Assembly: GCF_019891395.1 (NCBI RefSeq)
Contig: NZ_CP078143.1
Span: 2,307,001 to 2,371,000, forward strand
Direction: 5' to 3'
DNA length: 64,000 bases
Source of the DNA: Nitratireductor kimnyeongensis
GTDB taxonomy: Bacteria; Pseudomonadota; Alphaproteobacteria; Rhizobiales; Rhizobiaceae
In this document: in pieces, positions 35,151-44,214 of the stretch
Position numbering within the stretch: the first letter of the stretch is position 1
Layout of the letters: each line of letters begins with the position of its first letter
The notes under the pieces: generated by a model
Told to the model about the DNA's origin: nothing
The model's database searches: none
What the model saw: the letters and a program-made list of their open reading frames with translations, nothing else
Translations under genes and position numbers: made by a program

Positions 35151-36341
35151 TTGAATTCTAACAATCCCGTGGCGTCGCCGGCACGGCTTGATGCGCTCGA
35201 ATTTCTTCAAGAGGCAGTGCGTTGCAACACCATTTCATCGACCGGCAACGAAATCGTTTTGGCTCGCATGATCAAGGCACGCCTGGACGCTCTTGGGGTC
35301 GACTGCGATATCCTTGAAGAGGATGGGCAACAGGCAAATCTGGTCGCCACCTTGCGGGGGCAGGGCGCGGGGAACAAACCTGGTCCACGCCTCGTCCTGA
35401 GTGGGCATCTGGATACCGTGCCGATCGGTGATGCCACCTGGACACACGATCCCTTCTCGGCCGCGATTGATGAGGGTCGCATCTACGGGCGCGGCACAGC
35501 GGACATGAAAGGCGGCCTTTTCGCTCTGCTGTTTGCGTTTATGAAACAGAAAGACCTCGCGCCTGATCTTTGGAATGGCGAATTGATCTTCGCGGCCACG
35601 TTCGGCGAAGAGATCGGTGCGCTTGGCGCATCGACGATGGTCGGCAAAAAGCAGATACCCCGATTTGACGCAATGATCGTGGCGGAGCCGACCGACAACC
35701 GTCTTGTCATTGCGCATAAGGGTGTGATCTGGCTTCGGGTGACCAGCTTCGGCAAAACCGCACATGGCTCGATGCCCGGATCCGGCACAAACGCTGTCGA
35801 CAAGCTTCATCTGTTTTATGACCGCCTCCAATCCCTTGATCTCGGCCCCACGACGACGCCATTGCTGTCTGAGCCCACATTTGCCGTCACGACGTTCAAT
35901 GGTGGTGGTGCACCCAATGTCATTCCCGACCACTGCCAGATGACCATCGACATCCGGACGGTGCCGGGGCAGGACCAACAGGATGTGGTGGCCCAGATCG
36001 AGGCGCTTGCCGCAGCACTTGCAGATGAGGATCCCGAAGCGCGTTTCGAGGTGGAGTGCGCGCTCAATCTTCCGGGCCTGCTGACGGATGAGGCGGCACC
36101 GATTGTCCGCATCTGCCAACAGGTTCTCGCAAGACGCACGCCCGGTGCCGAAGCCGTGCGGGGGGCACAGTATTTCACCGATGCTTCGGCCTTTGGTGCG
36201 CATGGCGATGACATCGTCATCCTCGGCCCCGGAGCGCCTGAGCAGGCGCATCAGACCGACGAGCACCTCCTCGTCGACGACTTTTTCAACGCGATCGATA
36301 TCTACGGAGAGATCATCGCGCAGTACTTCAGCCAGAACTAA
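35151..36341 (+). CDS. M20 family amidohydrolase/deacylase (ArgE/DapE-like)
   Basis: A 396-residue zinc hydrolase. Metal ligands lie in LSGHLDTVPIGD (His, Asp) near 85, GRGTADMKGGL, the catalytic glutamate pair in TFGEEIGALGA, VAEPTDN, and the C-terminal histidine in PEQAHQTDEHL. The best start is TTG 35151, about eight bases after AAGGGGGAAA; in-frame upstream starts lack a ribosome-binding site. Members remove acyl groups from amino acids (ArgE, DapE) or split N-carbamoyl or peptide bonds. It is first in an operon with a TRAP transporter, so it may deacylate the imported acid. Confidence 0.87.
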   Translation: MNSNNPVASPARLDALEFLQEAVRCNTISSTGNEIVLARMIKARLDALGVDCDILEEDGQQANLVATLRGQGAGNKPGPRLVLSGHLDTVPIGDATWTHDPFSAAIDEGRIYGRGTADMKGGLFALLFAFMKQKDLAPDLWNGELIFAATFGEEIGALGASTMVGKKQIPRFDAMIVAEPTDNRLVIAHKGVIWLRVTSFGKTAHGSMPGSGTNAVDKLHLFYDRLQSLDLGPTTTPLLSEPTFAVTTFNGGGAPNVIPDHCQMTIDIRTVPGQDQQDVVAQIEALAAALADEDPEARFEVECALNLPGLLTDEAAPIVRICQQVLARRTPGAEAVRGAQYFTDASAFGAHGDDIVILGPGAPEQAHQTDEHLLVDDFFNAIDIYGEIIAQYFSQN

Positions 36342-36357
36342 AAAAGAAAGGGAACAC

Positions 36358-37350
36358 ATGACATATATGGCAAAAACGAAAGCAACCCTTGCTGCCGCGT
36401 GGCTCGGTGCGGGGTTCATCTTCGCTGCAGGTGCAGCGAATGCGGAAACGACCTTGAAGGTGGGCCATGTCTTTGCGGCCGACCACCCCTGGCAGATCGC
36501 CCTGGAGGGACTGTCGAAGGATGTCGCTGAAGCAACAGGCGGTGAGGTCGTCATCCAGGTTTATCCGAGCTCCCAGCTTGGCGGCGACCGTGAAGTGGCC
36601 GAAGGCTTGCAGTTGGGAACCGTTGAGATGGGTCTCTTCGGCACCGGCGCTCTTCAGGTTCTGGACAAGCGCCTGATCATCGAGGAGTTGCCCTATGCCT
36701 GGCCGACCCGCGAAAAGGCCTATGCTGCCGTGGACGGTGAACTCGGCGATGCGCTCGCTGAAATCCTGGCGGCCAAGAACATCAACACGCTGAGCTGGTG
36801 GGAAAGCGGTTATCGCCACATCACGAACTCTGCCCGCCCGATCGAGACTCCCGAGGATCTGAAGGGCATCAAGCTGCGTGTGCCGGAAGCCGAACTGCGT
36901 CTCGATACGTTCCGCGAGCTAGGTGCACTGCCGACACCAATGGCGTTCTCCGAAGTCTTCACCTCGCTGCAGCAGAAGGTCGTCGACGGACAGGAAAACC
37001 CGCTGGCCACGATCTATGCATCCAAATTCTACGAGGTGCAGGACAACCTCGCGCTGTCAGGCCACATCTGGGGCTCGGCCATTCTCACGATTTCCAGCAA
37101 GGCCTGGGAAAAGCTGACGGATGAGCAGAAGACCATCCTGAGCGAGAAGGCCGAAATCTGGAAAGAGAAAGAGCGCGAGATGATCCGCGCGAGCGATGAG
37201 GAAGTGCTCGCAAAGCTCGAGGCCGAGGGCATGAAAATCACGCGGCCCGATCCGGTGGCATTCCAAGAAATGGTTCAGCCTGTCTGGGACAAGTATGAAG
37301 GCGTCTTCGGGGAAGATCTCCTCGCCATCGTGCGCAAATACTCAAACTAG
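36358..37350 (+). CDS. dctP: TRAP transporter substrate-binding protein (DctP-type)
   Basis: A 330-residue periplasmic binding protein. Its signal peptide runs to about residue 28 (ANAETT). LKVGHVFAADHPWQIALEGL starts the mature domain. LKGIKLRVPEAELRLDTFRE has the conserved ligand arginine, and SLQQKVVDGQENPLATIYAS is the usual DctP dimer/hinge block. ATG 36358 follows AAAGGGA. It sits 16 bp after the M20 hydrolase gene and is followed by a 9-bp hairpin and the DctQ and DctM genes. Confidence 0.93.
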   Translation: MTYMAKTKATLAAAWLGAGFIFAAGAANAETTLKVGHVFAADHPWQIALEGLSKDVAEATGGEVVIQVYPSSQLGGDREVAEGLQLGTVEMGLFGTGALQVLDKRLIIEELPYAWPTREKAYAAVDGELGDALAEILAAKNINTLSWWESGYRHITNSARPIETPEDLKGIKLRVPEAELRLDTFRELGALPTPMAFSEVFTSLQQKVVDGQENPLATIYASKFYEVQDNLALSGHIWGSAILTISSKAWEKLTDEQKTILSEKAEIWKEKEREMIRASDEEVLAKLEAEGMKITRPDPVAFQEMVQPVWDKYEGVFGEDLLAIVRKYSN

Positions 37351-37360
37351 TTGAATGCGC

Positions 37361-37385
37361 GCAGGCCGGTGTCGCGCCGGCCTGC
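37361..37385 (+). promoter_or_regulatory. Intercistronic hairpin between dctP and dctQ
   Basis: Arms GCAGGCCGG (37361-37369) and CCGGCCTGC (37377-37385) form a perfect 9-bp stem with a 7-base loop, 11 bp after the dctP stop. No T-run follows. It is likely an mRNA-stabilising or partial-termination element keeping binding protein above permease level. Confidence 0.6.
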
Positions 37386-37404
37386 CGCAATTGGGGTTTC
37401 CGCG

Positions 37405-37905
37405 ATGACGCAATTCCTGCTCGGCGCCAGACAGCTTCTTGTCAAGCTTGTCCAGTGGCTTCTCATGCTGATGTTGCTGACCATGACCTGTGTGATGTTC
37501 GCACAGATCATCTGGCGCTATCTCCTGCAATCGCCGCTGGTCTGGTCTGAGGAACTGGCGCTTCTGCTCATGGTCTGGATGACATTTCTCGGCTCGGCGC
37601 TGATGCTTGAGCGCAAGGAACACGTCGCCATCGACCTTCTGGTTGAATGGCTGCCGCCATCGCTCAACCGGGTGATGCAAATCATCGGTGCGCTTGTGGT
37701 GCTTACCTTCAATCTGGCGCTGACCTATGGCGCGCTCCTCATCGTTGAAACCGCCAGAGAGGCAATCATGCCCGGCCTCAAGATCTCCAGCGCCTGGCAA
37801 TATATGGGCGTCCTGATAGGCGGCGGGCTTCTCGTGCTCGTTTCCATTGAGGCCCTGATACAGGCCTTGTTCGGCAGTCAGGAAGCGCAGGAGTCGCGTT
37901 CATGA
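37405..37905 (+). CDS. TRAP transporter small permease (DctQ-type)
   Basis: A 166-residue four-helix membrane protein with the DctQ signature WRYLLQSPLVWSEELALLLM near 36-55 and LERKEHVAIDLLVEWLP near 67-83. I chose ATG 37405, preceded by GGGG at good spacing, over in-frame starts from 37351 that would run through the hairpin. Its stop overlaps the DctM start (37902). Confidence 0.92.
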   Translation: MTQFLLGARQLLVKLVQWLLMLMLLTMTCVMFAQIIWRYLLQSPLVWSEELALLLMVWMTFLGSALMLERKEHVAIDLLVEWLPPSLNRVMQIIGALVVLTFNLALTYGALLIVETAREAIMPGLKISSAWQYMGVLIGGGLLVLVSIEALIQALFGSQEAQESRS

Positions 37906-39173
37906 GCATCGTTCTTTTCGTTCTGCTTCTTGGGCTGATCCTCATCAATGTCCCGATAGCATTTGCAATCGGCTTTGCCTGCCTCACCTATCTCTTTGTG
38001 AAGGACATCAATCTCGCGCTCGTGGCACAGCGTTCGGCGACGGGTATCTATTCCTATCCGTTTCTTGCGCTCCCCATGTTCGTGTTTGCCGGAGTGCTGA
38101 TGGAGCATGGCGGTATCACGCAGCGCATGATGCGTCTTGCAAACGCCGTCATCGGCCACATCTCGGGTGGGCTTGCCGCGGTCACCGTGGCCGGCAGCGC
38201 CCTGTTCGGTGCTCTTTCCGGTTCCGCCATCGGCGATACCGCCGCCATCGGCTCCATCATGATCCCGGCCATGAAGGCCAAGAATTATGCGGCCGGCTTT
38301 GCGGCAGCCCTTCAGGGTTGCAGCGGCGTGCTTGCTTCGCTCATCCCGCCAAGCCTGACCATGGTCATTCTGGGGGCTACGGGAAACATATCGATCGCAG
38401 GCCTGCTGATCGGCGGTCTGGTGCCCGGCCTCCTGATGGCCCTGCTCCTGATCATCGTGTCCTTGCTCATCAGCCGCCGGCGCGGTTATGGCAAGGGTGA
38501 GCGCGCGACATGGCGCGAGTTCATCTCTGCCGTCTCGGACTCGGTGCTTCCGCTTCTGCTGCCGGTCATCATCCTCGGCGGCATTCTGGGCGGCATCGTC
38601 ACCGTCACGGAGGCTGCGGTTCTGGCCGTGGTCTATGCATTCCTGCTGTCCGCGGTAATTTATCGCGAGGTCAAGATCTCGGACCTGCCGGCGATCTGCA
38701 TGCAGGTGATGCGCATTGCCGTGCCGGTGCAGCTCATCGTGGCAATCTCTCACCTGTTCGTGTGGATCGTCGCGACCGAGCAAATCCCCCAGCAGCTCAC
38801 CGCATTTTTCGCGGCTGTGGCGCCGGATCCGATGACGTTCCTGATCCTGCTCAACTTCCTGCTCCTGCTGCTTGGCACGTTCATGGAAAGCAATGCGCTG
38901 ATCATCATTCTGATTCCGATCCTGATGCCGGTGGTCAATCAGTATGGAATTGACCCGCTGCATTTCGGCGTCATGTTCGTGGTCAATTTGTGCATCGGGG
39001 CCAACACACCGCCACTCGGTGTTACGCTGATGACGGGTGCGAAGATTGCCGGGGTGCGGTTTGCCGAAGCGTCGCGGGCGGTGCTCCCGTTCCTCGGGGC
39101 CATGGTCATCGTGCTCATACTGACAATTCTGTTCCCGAAACTGTCGACATTCTTGCCGGGCCTGTTCCTATAG
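37902..39173 (+). CDS. TRAP transporter large permease (DctM-type)
   Basis: A 423-residue, roughly 12-helix subunit. Typical blocks are SYPFLALPMFVFAGVLMEHG near 50-69, GSALFGALSGSAIGDTAAIG near 100, IPPSLTMVILGATGNISIAG near 148, and LCIGANTPPLGVTLMTGAKI near 360. It overlaps dctQ by 4 bp and completes the PQM set. Two dehydratase genes follow within 40 bp. Confidence 0.94.
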   Translation: MSIVLFVLLLGLILINVPIAFAIGFACLTYLFVKDINLALVAQRSATGIYSYPFLALPMFVFAGVLMEHGGITQRMMRLANAVIGHISGGLAAVTVAGSALFGALSGSAIGDTAAIGSIMIPAMKAKNYAAGFAAALQGCSGVLASLIPPSLTMVILGATGNISIAGLLIGGLVPGLLMALLLIIVSLLISRRRGYGKGERATWREFISAVSDSVLPLLLPVIILGGILGGIVTVTEAAVLAVVYAFLLSAVIYREVKISDLPAICMQVMRIAVPVQLIVAISHLFVWIVATEQIPQQLTAFFAAVAPDPMTFLILLNFLLLLLGTFMESNALIIILIPILMPVVNQYGIDPLHFGVMFVVNLCIGANTPPLGVTLMTGAKIAGVRFAEASRAVLPFLGAMVIVLILTILFPKLSTFLPGLFL

Positions 39174-39207
39174 CCGGGGCCCGTGAGAGTCATTCAGGAG
39201 TTTGACG

Positions 39208-39522
39208 TTGGAAAAGACAGCCATCCAGATCAAGGAAAGCGATCACGTGGCAACCGCCACGGTCGAATTGTTGCCGGCCGAGACGGTCATCGTCTCAGGC
39301 ATCGGCAATGGTCGTCCCCTGAGAGTCGAGGAGAAGATCCCGCGCGGGCACAAGATCGCGCTGCGCGACATCGCGGCCCAGGAGGAGATCCACAAATATG
39401 GTGAGGTGATCGGGATCGCGACCGAGGCGATCCTGGCGGGCCATTGGGTGCACGTTCACAATTGCCGCGGCGCCAAGGGGCGCAGGTTCGATGAAATCCA
39501 CGCGCGAAAGCAGGGTGAGTGA
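39208..39522 (+). CDS. SAF-domain dehydratase small subunit (UxaA N-terminal type)
   Basis: A 104-residue SAF-domain protein matching the N-terminal part of altronate/galactarate dehydratases (UxaA/GarD). Typical parts are IPRGHKIALRDIAAQEEIHK, YGEVIGIATEAILAGHWVHV and HNCRGAKGRRF. The start is TTG 39208, seven bases after CAGGAG; TTG 39202 is too close. The large subunit follows directly. The same two-gene split occurs in sulfolactate sulfo-lyase (SuyA), so sugar acid dehydration is not the only option. Confidence 0.85.
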   Translation: MEKTAIQIKESDHVATATVELLPAETVIVSGIGNGRPLRVEEKIPRGHKIALRDIAAQEEIHKYGEVIGIATEAILAGHWVHVHNCRGAKGRRFDEIHARKQGE

Positions 39523-39523
39523 C

Positions 39524-40732
39524 ATGAAGTTCAAGGGCTATCGCCGCGCCGACGGCTCGATCGGCATCCGCAACCACATCCTGGTCATTCCGACGGTCTC
39601 CTGCGTCAACCGTGTGGCGCTCGACATCGCATCGAAGACCGGGGCGGTCACCTTCATGCATCCCTATGGCTGCACCTTCGATGCCGAGGAAAACACCACC
39701 ACCGAAGACACGTTCATCGGTCATGGCCGCCACCAGAATGTGGGTGCCGTCCTGGTGGTGAGCCTGGGATGTGAGACAGCGTCTGCCCGGCGCATCGCCG
39801 ACGCGATTTCGACGACGGGAAAGCCCGTCGAAATGCTTATCGTCCAGAAGGAGGGTGGTGCCCGCTCGACGCGTGACACGGGCATCGGGATCGTCGAGCG
39901 ATTGAAGGGGCAAATTCCTGCCGAGCCCAATGATGAGGGTGACGTCAGCGAGTTGATCGTGGCGCTGGAATGCGGCTCTTCCGACGCGTTTTCCGGGCTC
40001 ACGGCCAATCCGGCAGTCGGCGAGGCCGCAGATATTCTGGTCGCTGCCGGCGGAACGGTTGTGCTGTCGGAAATCACCGAGATGGTCGGCGCCGAACGCG
40101 TTCTTTGGCGGCGCGGGAAAACCGACAAGATCAAGCAGGATCTGATGACCCTGATCAAGGAGTATGAGATCGAATTGTCCATGACCACGCAGGATGACAG
40201 CGGCGTCTTCATCTCTCCGGGCAATATCGAAGGCGGCTTGACGACCATCGAGGAGAAATCGCTCGGTTGTATCTACAAGGCCGGAACCCAGCCCATCGTG
40301 CAGATCGTCAAATATGGCGAGCGGCCCACAGAGAAGGGCGTTGTCATCATGGATACGCCCGGCTTTGACATTGCCTCGGTCACCGGCAAGGTCGCCGGTG
40401 GCGCGCATATGGTGCTGTTCACGACCGGCAAGGGAACGCCCACCGGGTCCTGCATTGCGCCTGTGCTCAAGATCAGCTCCAACAACGACACGTTCAAGGC
40501 GCTGCGAGAGGACATCGATCTGAGCGCGGGCGATGTGCTCGAGGGGACCAAGTCATTGAAGCAGGTCGGCGAAGAGATCGTCGAACTGGTGATGGACACG
40601 GCAAATGGTCAGGAAGCCAAAGCCGAGTATTTCAACATCCAGGAATTCGCCATCCCCAATGTCAGCGTGGTGCGCAAGGAAGTGATTCATCAGAAGCTGG
40701 CCGAACAGAACGATTTCCGGTTTCAGCAATGA
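39524..40732 (+). CDS. UxaA-family dehydratase/lyase large subunit
   Basis: A 402-residue protein of the altronate dehydratase C-terminal (UxaA/GarD) family. It begins FKGYRRADGSIGIRNHILVI, contains CGSSDAFSGLTANPAVGEAA near 148 and MHPYGCTF near 46, and ends in the family's MDTANGQEAKAEYFNIQEFA. These enzymes use Fe2+ to dehydrate a hydroxy acid; the related SuyB removes sulfite from sulfolactate. The start ATG 39524 follows the small-subunit TGA by one base. Its own stop overlaps the next ATG. Substrate unknown. Confidence 0.87.
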   Translation: MKFKGYRRADGSIGIRNHILVIPTVSCVNRVALDIASKTGAVTFMHPYGCTFDAEENTTTEDTFIGHGRHQNVGAVLVVSLGCETASARRIADAISTTGKPVEMLIVQKEGGARSTRDTGIGIVERLKGQIPAEPNDEGDVSELIVALECGSSDAFSGLTANPAVGEAADILVAAGGTVVLSEITEMVGAERVLWRRGKTDKIKQDLMTLIKEYEIELSMTTQDDSGVFISPGNIEGGLTTIEEKSLGCIYKAGTQPIVQIVKYGERPTEKGVVIMDTPGFDIASVTGKVAGGAHMVLFTTGKGTPTGSCIAPVLKISSNNDTFKALREDIDLSAGDVLEGTKSLKQVGEEIVELVMDTANGQEAKAEYFNIQEFAIPNVSVVRKEVIHQKLAEQNDFRFQQ

Positions 40733-41547
40733 TGAAGCTTGCCTACATGTATGCCACGCCAGACGTGGCGCCCGCCAGGGTGACGGCGGTTCAGGACCCG
40801 ATCGAAACGGCAATGAAAAACATTGCCGAAACGGGCTATTCAGGCGTGGAGCTTCTGGTGTGCGACCCCGCGCGGATCGATCGGCGAGCGCTCGCCGCTG
40901 CCATTCGCGATCAGGGGCTCGACATGCCGGCGGTCTGCACCGGCGAGGTTTACGGTCAGGACGGGCTTTCCTTCGCCGATCCCGATCCCAACCGGCGGAC
41001 GACGGCCATCGATCGCATGTTGGCATCGATGGATCTTGCATCCGAATATGATGCGATGGTCAATGTCGGTCGGCTGCGCGGCCGGTATGTCGATGGCATC
41101 GCGCCACAACAGACGCTCGACTGGATCGGTGCTGCAATCGCGCAATGTGCCGCCGCGTTTCCCGATGTCCCCATTGTTCTGGAGCCGGTCAACCGCAATT
41201 ATGCAAACTGTCTGCTCACCACAGGCGAGACCTGCAGCTTCGTGCGAAATCTTGGCGTCTCAAGCCTGGGCGTGATGCTCGACACAGCGCATATCCTCAC
41301 TGAGCAGGAGACAGTGGCCGACGCCATTCGCGTGGCCGGTGATCTCTTCTGGCATTTTCACATCACCGATTCCGACCGTCTTCCGGTCGGCGATGGCAGC
41401 TATGACATCGACGCCGCCATGGGTGCCGTGATCGATTCCGGTTTCGACCGCTACGTGACGGTCGAGACATTCCAGATTCCTGATGCCGGACACGCAATCG
41501 CTGCCAGCTTCGAGGCCATGCAGCCCTATATCCCCACCCGCGTCTGA
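40729..41547 (+). CDS. Sugar phosphate isomerase/epimerase-like TIM barrel
   Basis: A 272-residue xylose-isomerase-like (AP endonuclease 2 family) TIM barrel. Metal-site residues appear in order: Glu in IVLEPVNRNYAN, Asp in GVMLDTAHILTE, His in FWHFHITDSDR, and Glu in VTVETFQIP. This resembles hydroxypyruvate isomerase and tagatose epimerase relatives. Its start overlaps the dehydratase stop, so it belongs to the same operon. The likely role is aldose-ketose or hydroxy-keto isomerisation of an intermediate. Confidence 0.82.
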   Translation: MMKLAYMYATPDVAPARVTAVQDPIETAMKNIAETGYSGVELLVCDPARIDRRALAAAIRDQGLDMPAVCTGEVYGQDGLSFADPDPNRRTTAIDRMLASMDLASEYDAMVNVGRLRGRYVDGIAPQQTLDWIGAAIAQCAAAFPDVPIVLEPVNRNYANCLLTTGETCSFVRNLGVSSLGVMLDTAHILTEQETVADAIRVAGDLFWHFHITDSDRLPVGDGSYDIDAAMGAVIDSGFDRYVTVETFQIPDAGHAIAASFEAMQPYIPTRV

Positions 41548-41571
41548 CGCGACACATCCAGAGGTTACATT

Positions 41572-42324
41572 ATGAAAATCGTTCGCTTTTCCCATCAGGG
41601 AAGCACATCCTATGGGCTGCTCGAAGGCTCTTCTATTGCCGTCTTGTCTGGCTCGCCCTTCGACGGGATAGAGAAAACCGGCGTGGCTCTGCCGCTCGAC
41701 ACCGTGCGAGTGCTTGCCCCGGTAGCGCCTAGCAAGCTTGTCTGCGTGGGTCTCAACTACACACTTCACGCCGAAGAATCCGGTGTGCCGGTGCCAGAAG
41801 AGCCGATGCTCTTCATGTGCGCGCCTTCCGCGATCATCGCCGATGGCGAGGAAATCCAGCTCGACAATTCCGATGACCGCATTGATTTCGAGGCCGAGAT
41901 CGGCATCGTCGTTGGCCGCCGGGCCCGCAATGTCGCCGCCAGCGATGCGGGCGATTACATTTTCGGCTACACCTGTGCCAACGATGTCTCAAACCGGGCT
42001 TTGCAAAAGAAGGATGGTCAGTTCACCCGCGCCAAATCCTTCGACACCTACAAGCCCGTCGGGCCGGTCATCGAAACCGACCTTGATCCCGACAATGTCG
42101 ACATCAAGCTTTGGCAGAATGGCGAATTGCGACAGTCGTCCAACACGAACGACATGATCTTCCCCATCGCGCGGATTTTCGAGTTCGTGTCGAGCATCAT
42201 GACGCTGGAGCCGGGCGACCTGATCATCACCGGCACACCATCCGGTGTCGGTCCGATGGCGTCTGGTGACGAGATCGTCATCGAGATCGAGAAGATCGGA
42301 CGCCTGCACAGCCGGGTCGCCTGA
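41572..42324 (+). CDS. Fumarylacetoacetate hydrolase family protein
   Basis: A 250-residue short FAH protein. VCVGLNYTLHAEESG is the conserved N-terminal loop; DFEAEIGIVVGRRARN and GYTCANDVSNRALQKKDGQF hold the metal carboxylates; LIITGTPSGVGPM is the C-terminal glycine-rich block. It is a diverged homologue of the FAH gene at 21402. It is last in the plus-strand operon before a strong terminator. With a dehydratase upstream producing a 2-keto-3-deoxy acid, an FAH enzyme that cleaves or tautomerises such acids makes pathway sense. Confidence 0.88.
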   Translation: MKIVRFSHQGSTSYGLLEGSSIAVLSGSPFDGIEKTGVALPLDTVRVLAPVAPSKLVCVGLNYTLHAEESGVPVPEEPMLFMCAPSAIIADGEEIQLDNSDDRIDFEAEIGIVVGRRARNVAASDAGDYIFGYTCANDVSNRALQKKDGQFTRAKSFDTYKPVGPVIETDLDPDNVDIKLWQNGELRQSSNTNDMIFPIARIFEFVSSIMTLEPGDLIITGTPSGVGPMASGDEIVIEIEKIGRLHSRVA

Positions 42325-42349
42325 ACGCCTATAAATCGCCGTTGAACCA

Positions 42350-42380
42350 GCAATGCCCCGTGGGACCCACGGGGCATTGC
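42350..42380. terminator. Strong convergent terminator hairpin
   Basis: GCAATGCCCCGTGGG (42350-42364) and its exact complement (42366-42380) form a stem of up to 15 bp with a tight loop, followed by TTTAT. It lies between the convergent FAH and DctM genes (stops at 42324 and 42391) and probably serves both strands. Confidence 0.85.
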
Positions 42381-42390
42381 TTTATCCAGA

Positions 42391-43662
42391 TTATCGTAGC
42401 AGCGCCGTCGGGTAGAGTGCGAGTGCCGGAATGTAGGTGATCGCAAGCAAGGCAAGGATCAAGGCGATGAGAAACGGTCGAATCGCCCGCATGAATTGAG
42501 CGATGCTGGTCCCCGAAATCCCGCAAGTCACATACATCAGGACGCCCAGAGGCGGTGTCAGCTGGCCGATAACCAGATTGATGATCATCACGATTCCGAA
42601 GTGGACGGGATCGATACCCAGCGTTTCGATTAGCGGCAGCAGGATCGGGACGAGGATGATGATGAGCACCAGCGTTTCCATGAATGTGCCGAGCACGAGC
42701 AGGATGATGTTGATGAGCAGCAGTATCAGCATCGGGCTGTCGGAGAAGCCGGTCAGAAACGAAAGCAGCTGTTGTGGAGCCTGACCGATGGACAGGATCC
42801 AGCCAAATGGCGCAGCGGTCGCGGCAATCACAAGGATCGAAGACGTGTCGCGGGCGGCGCTTGCAAATACACCCGGTAGCTCGACAATCTTCAATGTCCT
42901 GTAGACCAGAAGGCCGACGAGGAAAGCATAGGCGGCTGCAATCGCCGCAACCTCGGTCGCCGTGAAAATGCCCATGCGAAAGCCGACAATGATGATTATC
43001 GGCATCAAAAGCGCCCAGGAAGCCTGGAAGAAGGTCTGCCGGAGTGTCTTGGCCGAAAACGCCGCACCGCGCCCGAAACCGCGAAGCCGTGTCATGATCG
43101 CCACGGTGACGACCAGCGCGGTGGCGATGACCAGCCCCGGCACGATCCCTGCCACGAACAGATCGCCGATCGAGACATTCGCCTGCCAGCCATAGATGAC
43201 AAGCAGGATGGATGGCGGGATGATGGGAGCGAGCACGGCGGCGGAGGCTGTGAGGCCGACGCTGAACCCCTTGTCGTAACCATGCCTGACCATCTGCGGC
43301 ACGAACACGCGTGTCGTGGCCGCACAATCGGCCAGCGAAGATCCCGAAATGCCGGACATGAAGACATTTGTCAGCACGTTGACATAGGCCATGCCGCCGC
43401 GGATGTGACCGACCAGCGAACCGGTCAGTGCGAAGAGGCGTTCCGAAATGCCCGACGCGTTCATCAGCGTGCCCGCGAGGATGAACAGAGGGATGGCAAG
43501 AAGCGGAAAGGACTGGACACCCGCTGTCATGCGCTGCACGGCAATGGTCAGCGGTATCCCTTCAAGCCAGATCACGGCAATGGCAGAGGCCGCCAGCGCG
43601 TAGGCGGTCGGCACCCCGACCAGAAGAAACAGAAGGAGCAGCAAAAGCAGGGTGGTGATCAT
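42391..43662 (-). CDS. TRAP transporter large permease (DctM-type)
   Basis: A 423-residue DctM. Typical blocks are SFPLLAIPLFILAGTLMNAS, NVFMSGISGSSLADCAATTR, IIPPSILLVIYGWQANVSIG and NLVIGQLTPPLGVLMYVTCG. It has the same length as the DctM at 37902 but a diverged sequence. It overlaps dctQ by 4 bp and is the last gene of a minus-strand dctPQM operon that lacks its own enzymes. It may serve a related substrate for the convergent cassette. Confidence 0.94.
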   Translation of the reverse strand: MITTLLLLLLLFLLVGVPTAYALAASAIAVIWLEGIPLTIAVQRMTAGVQSFPLLAIPLFILAGTLMNASGISERLFALTGSLVGHIRGGMAYVNVLTNVFMSGISGSSLADCAATTRVFVPQMVRHGYDKGFSVGLTASAAVLAPIIPPSILLVIYGWQANVSIGDLFVAGIVPGLVIATALVVTVAIMTRLRGFGRGAAFSAKTLRQTFFQASWALLMPIIIIVGFRMGIFTATEVAAIAAAYAFLVGLLVYRTLKIVELPGVFASAARDTSSILVIAATAAPFGWILSIGQAPQQLLSFLTGFSDSPMLILLLINIILLVLGTFMETLVLIIILVPILLPLIETLGIDPVHFGIVMIINLVIGQLTPPLGVLMYVTCGISGTSIAQFMRAIRPFLIALILALLAITYIPALALYPTALLR

Positions 43663-44183
43663 GCTGCATCCCCTTCACCTGCCTGAACCTCGATCGTGCT
43701 CTTGAGCGCGTCCCGCACACCGCCCTCCACACAGTTGCGGATTACGTGAAGTGTGGCGCATATGCTCGTGACGGGCAGGGCGAGCGTGTAAAACCCGTAG
43801 GTGACATCCATCATCGGCGTGCGGTCGCCCCAGGTTGTCTGTACATATTTGAGGCCGAAATGGATCACCACCAGGAACACAACCAGGCAGACCAGAACGG
43901 CCGCCACGGAAGCCAAGAGTTCATAGCGCGGCGGCAGTATCCGCAGCACCATGTCGATGCGGATATGCTGATGGGTTGAAAGGGCCGAGCTGGCGCCTAT
44001 GAACACCATCCAGGTGAACAACATGGTCAATAGTTCTTCCGTCCATGTGATCGGGGAACCAAGCACATAGCGGAAGAAGACTGTCGCCGTCAGAATGACG
44101 AAAATCGTGGCTAGGAGCAGCCACAGGGCGTGATGTTCAATCTCTCGCACTCGATTGTCGAGCCAAAGAATGCATTGTCTCAA
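43659..44183 (-). CDS. TRAP transporter small permease (DctQ-type)
   Basis: A 174-residue four-helix DctQ protein with FFRYVLGSPITWTEELLTML near 35-54 and STHQHIRIDMVLRILPP near 70. It lies between dctP (ends 44252) and dctM. A hairpin separates it from dctP, as in the other TRAP operons of this window. Confidence 0.92.
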   Translation of the reverse strand: MRQCILWLDNRVREIEHHALWLLLATIFVILTATVFFRYVLGSPITWTEELLTMLFTWMVFIGASSALSTHQHIRIDMVLRILPPRYELLASVAAVLVCLVVFLVVIHFGLKYVQTTWGDRTPMMDVTYGFYTLALPVTSICATLHVIRNCVEGGVRDALKSTIEVQAGEGDAA

Positions 44184-44214
44184 TCTGGTCTCCCCTCAAC
44201 AACAGGACAATGAA

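Noticed and set aside
35235..36554. 439-codon open frame on the minus strand
   Set aside because: It is a shadow of the M20 hydrolase and DctP genes, whose catalytic and export motifs are clear on the plus strand.
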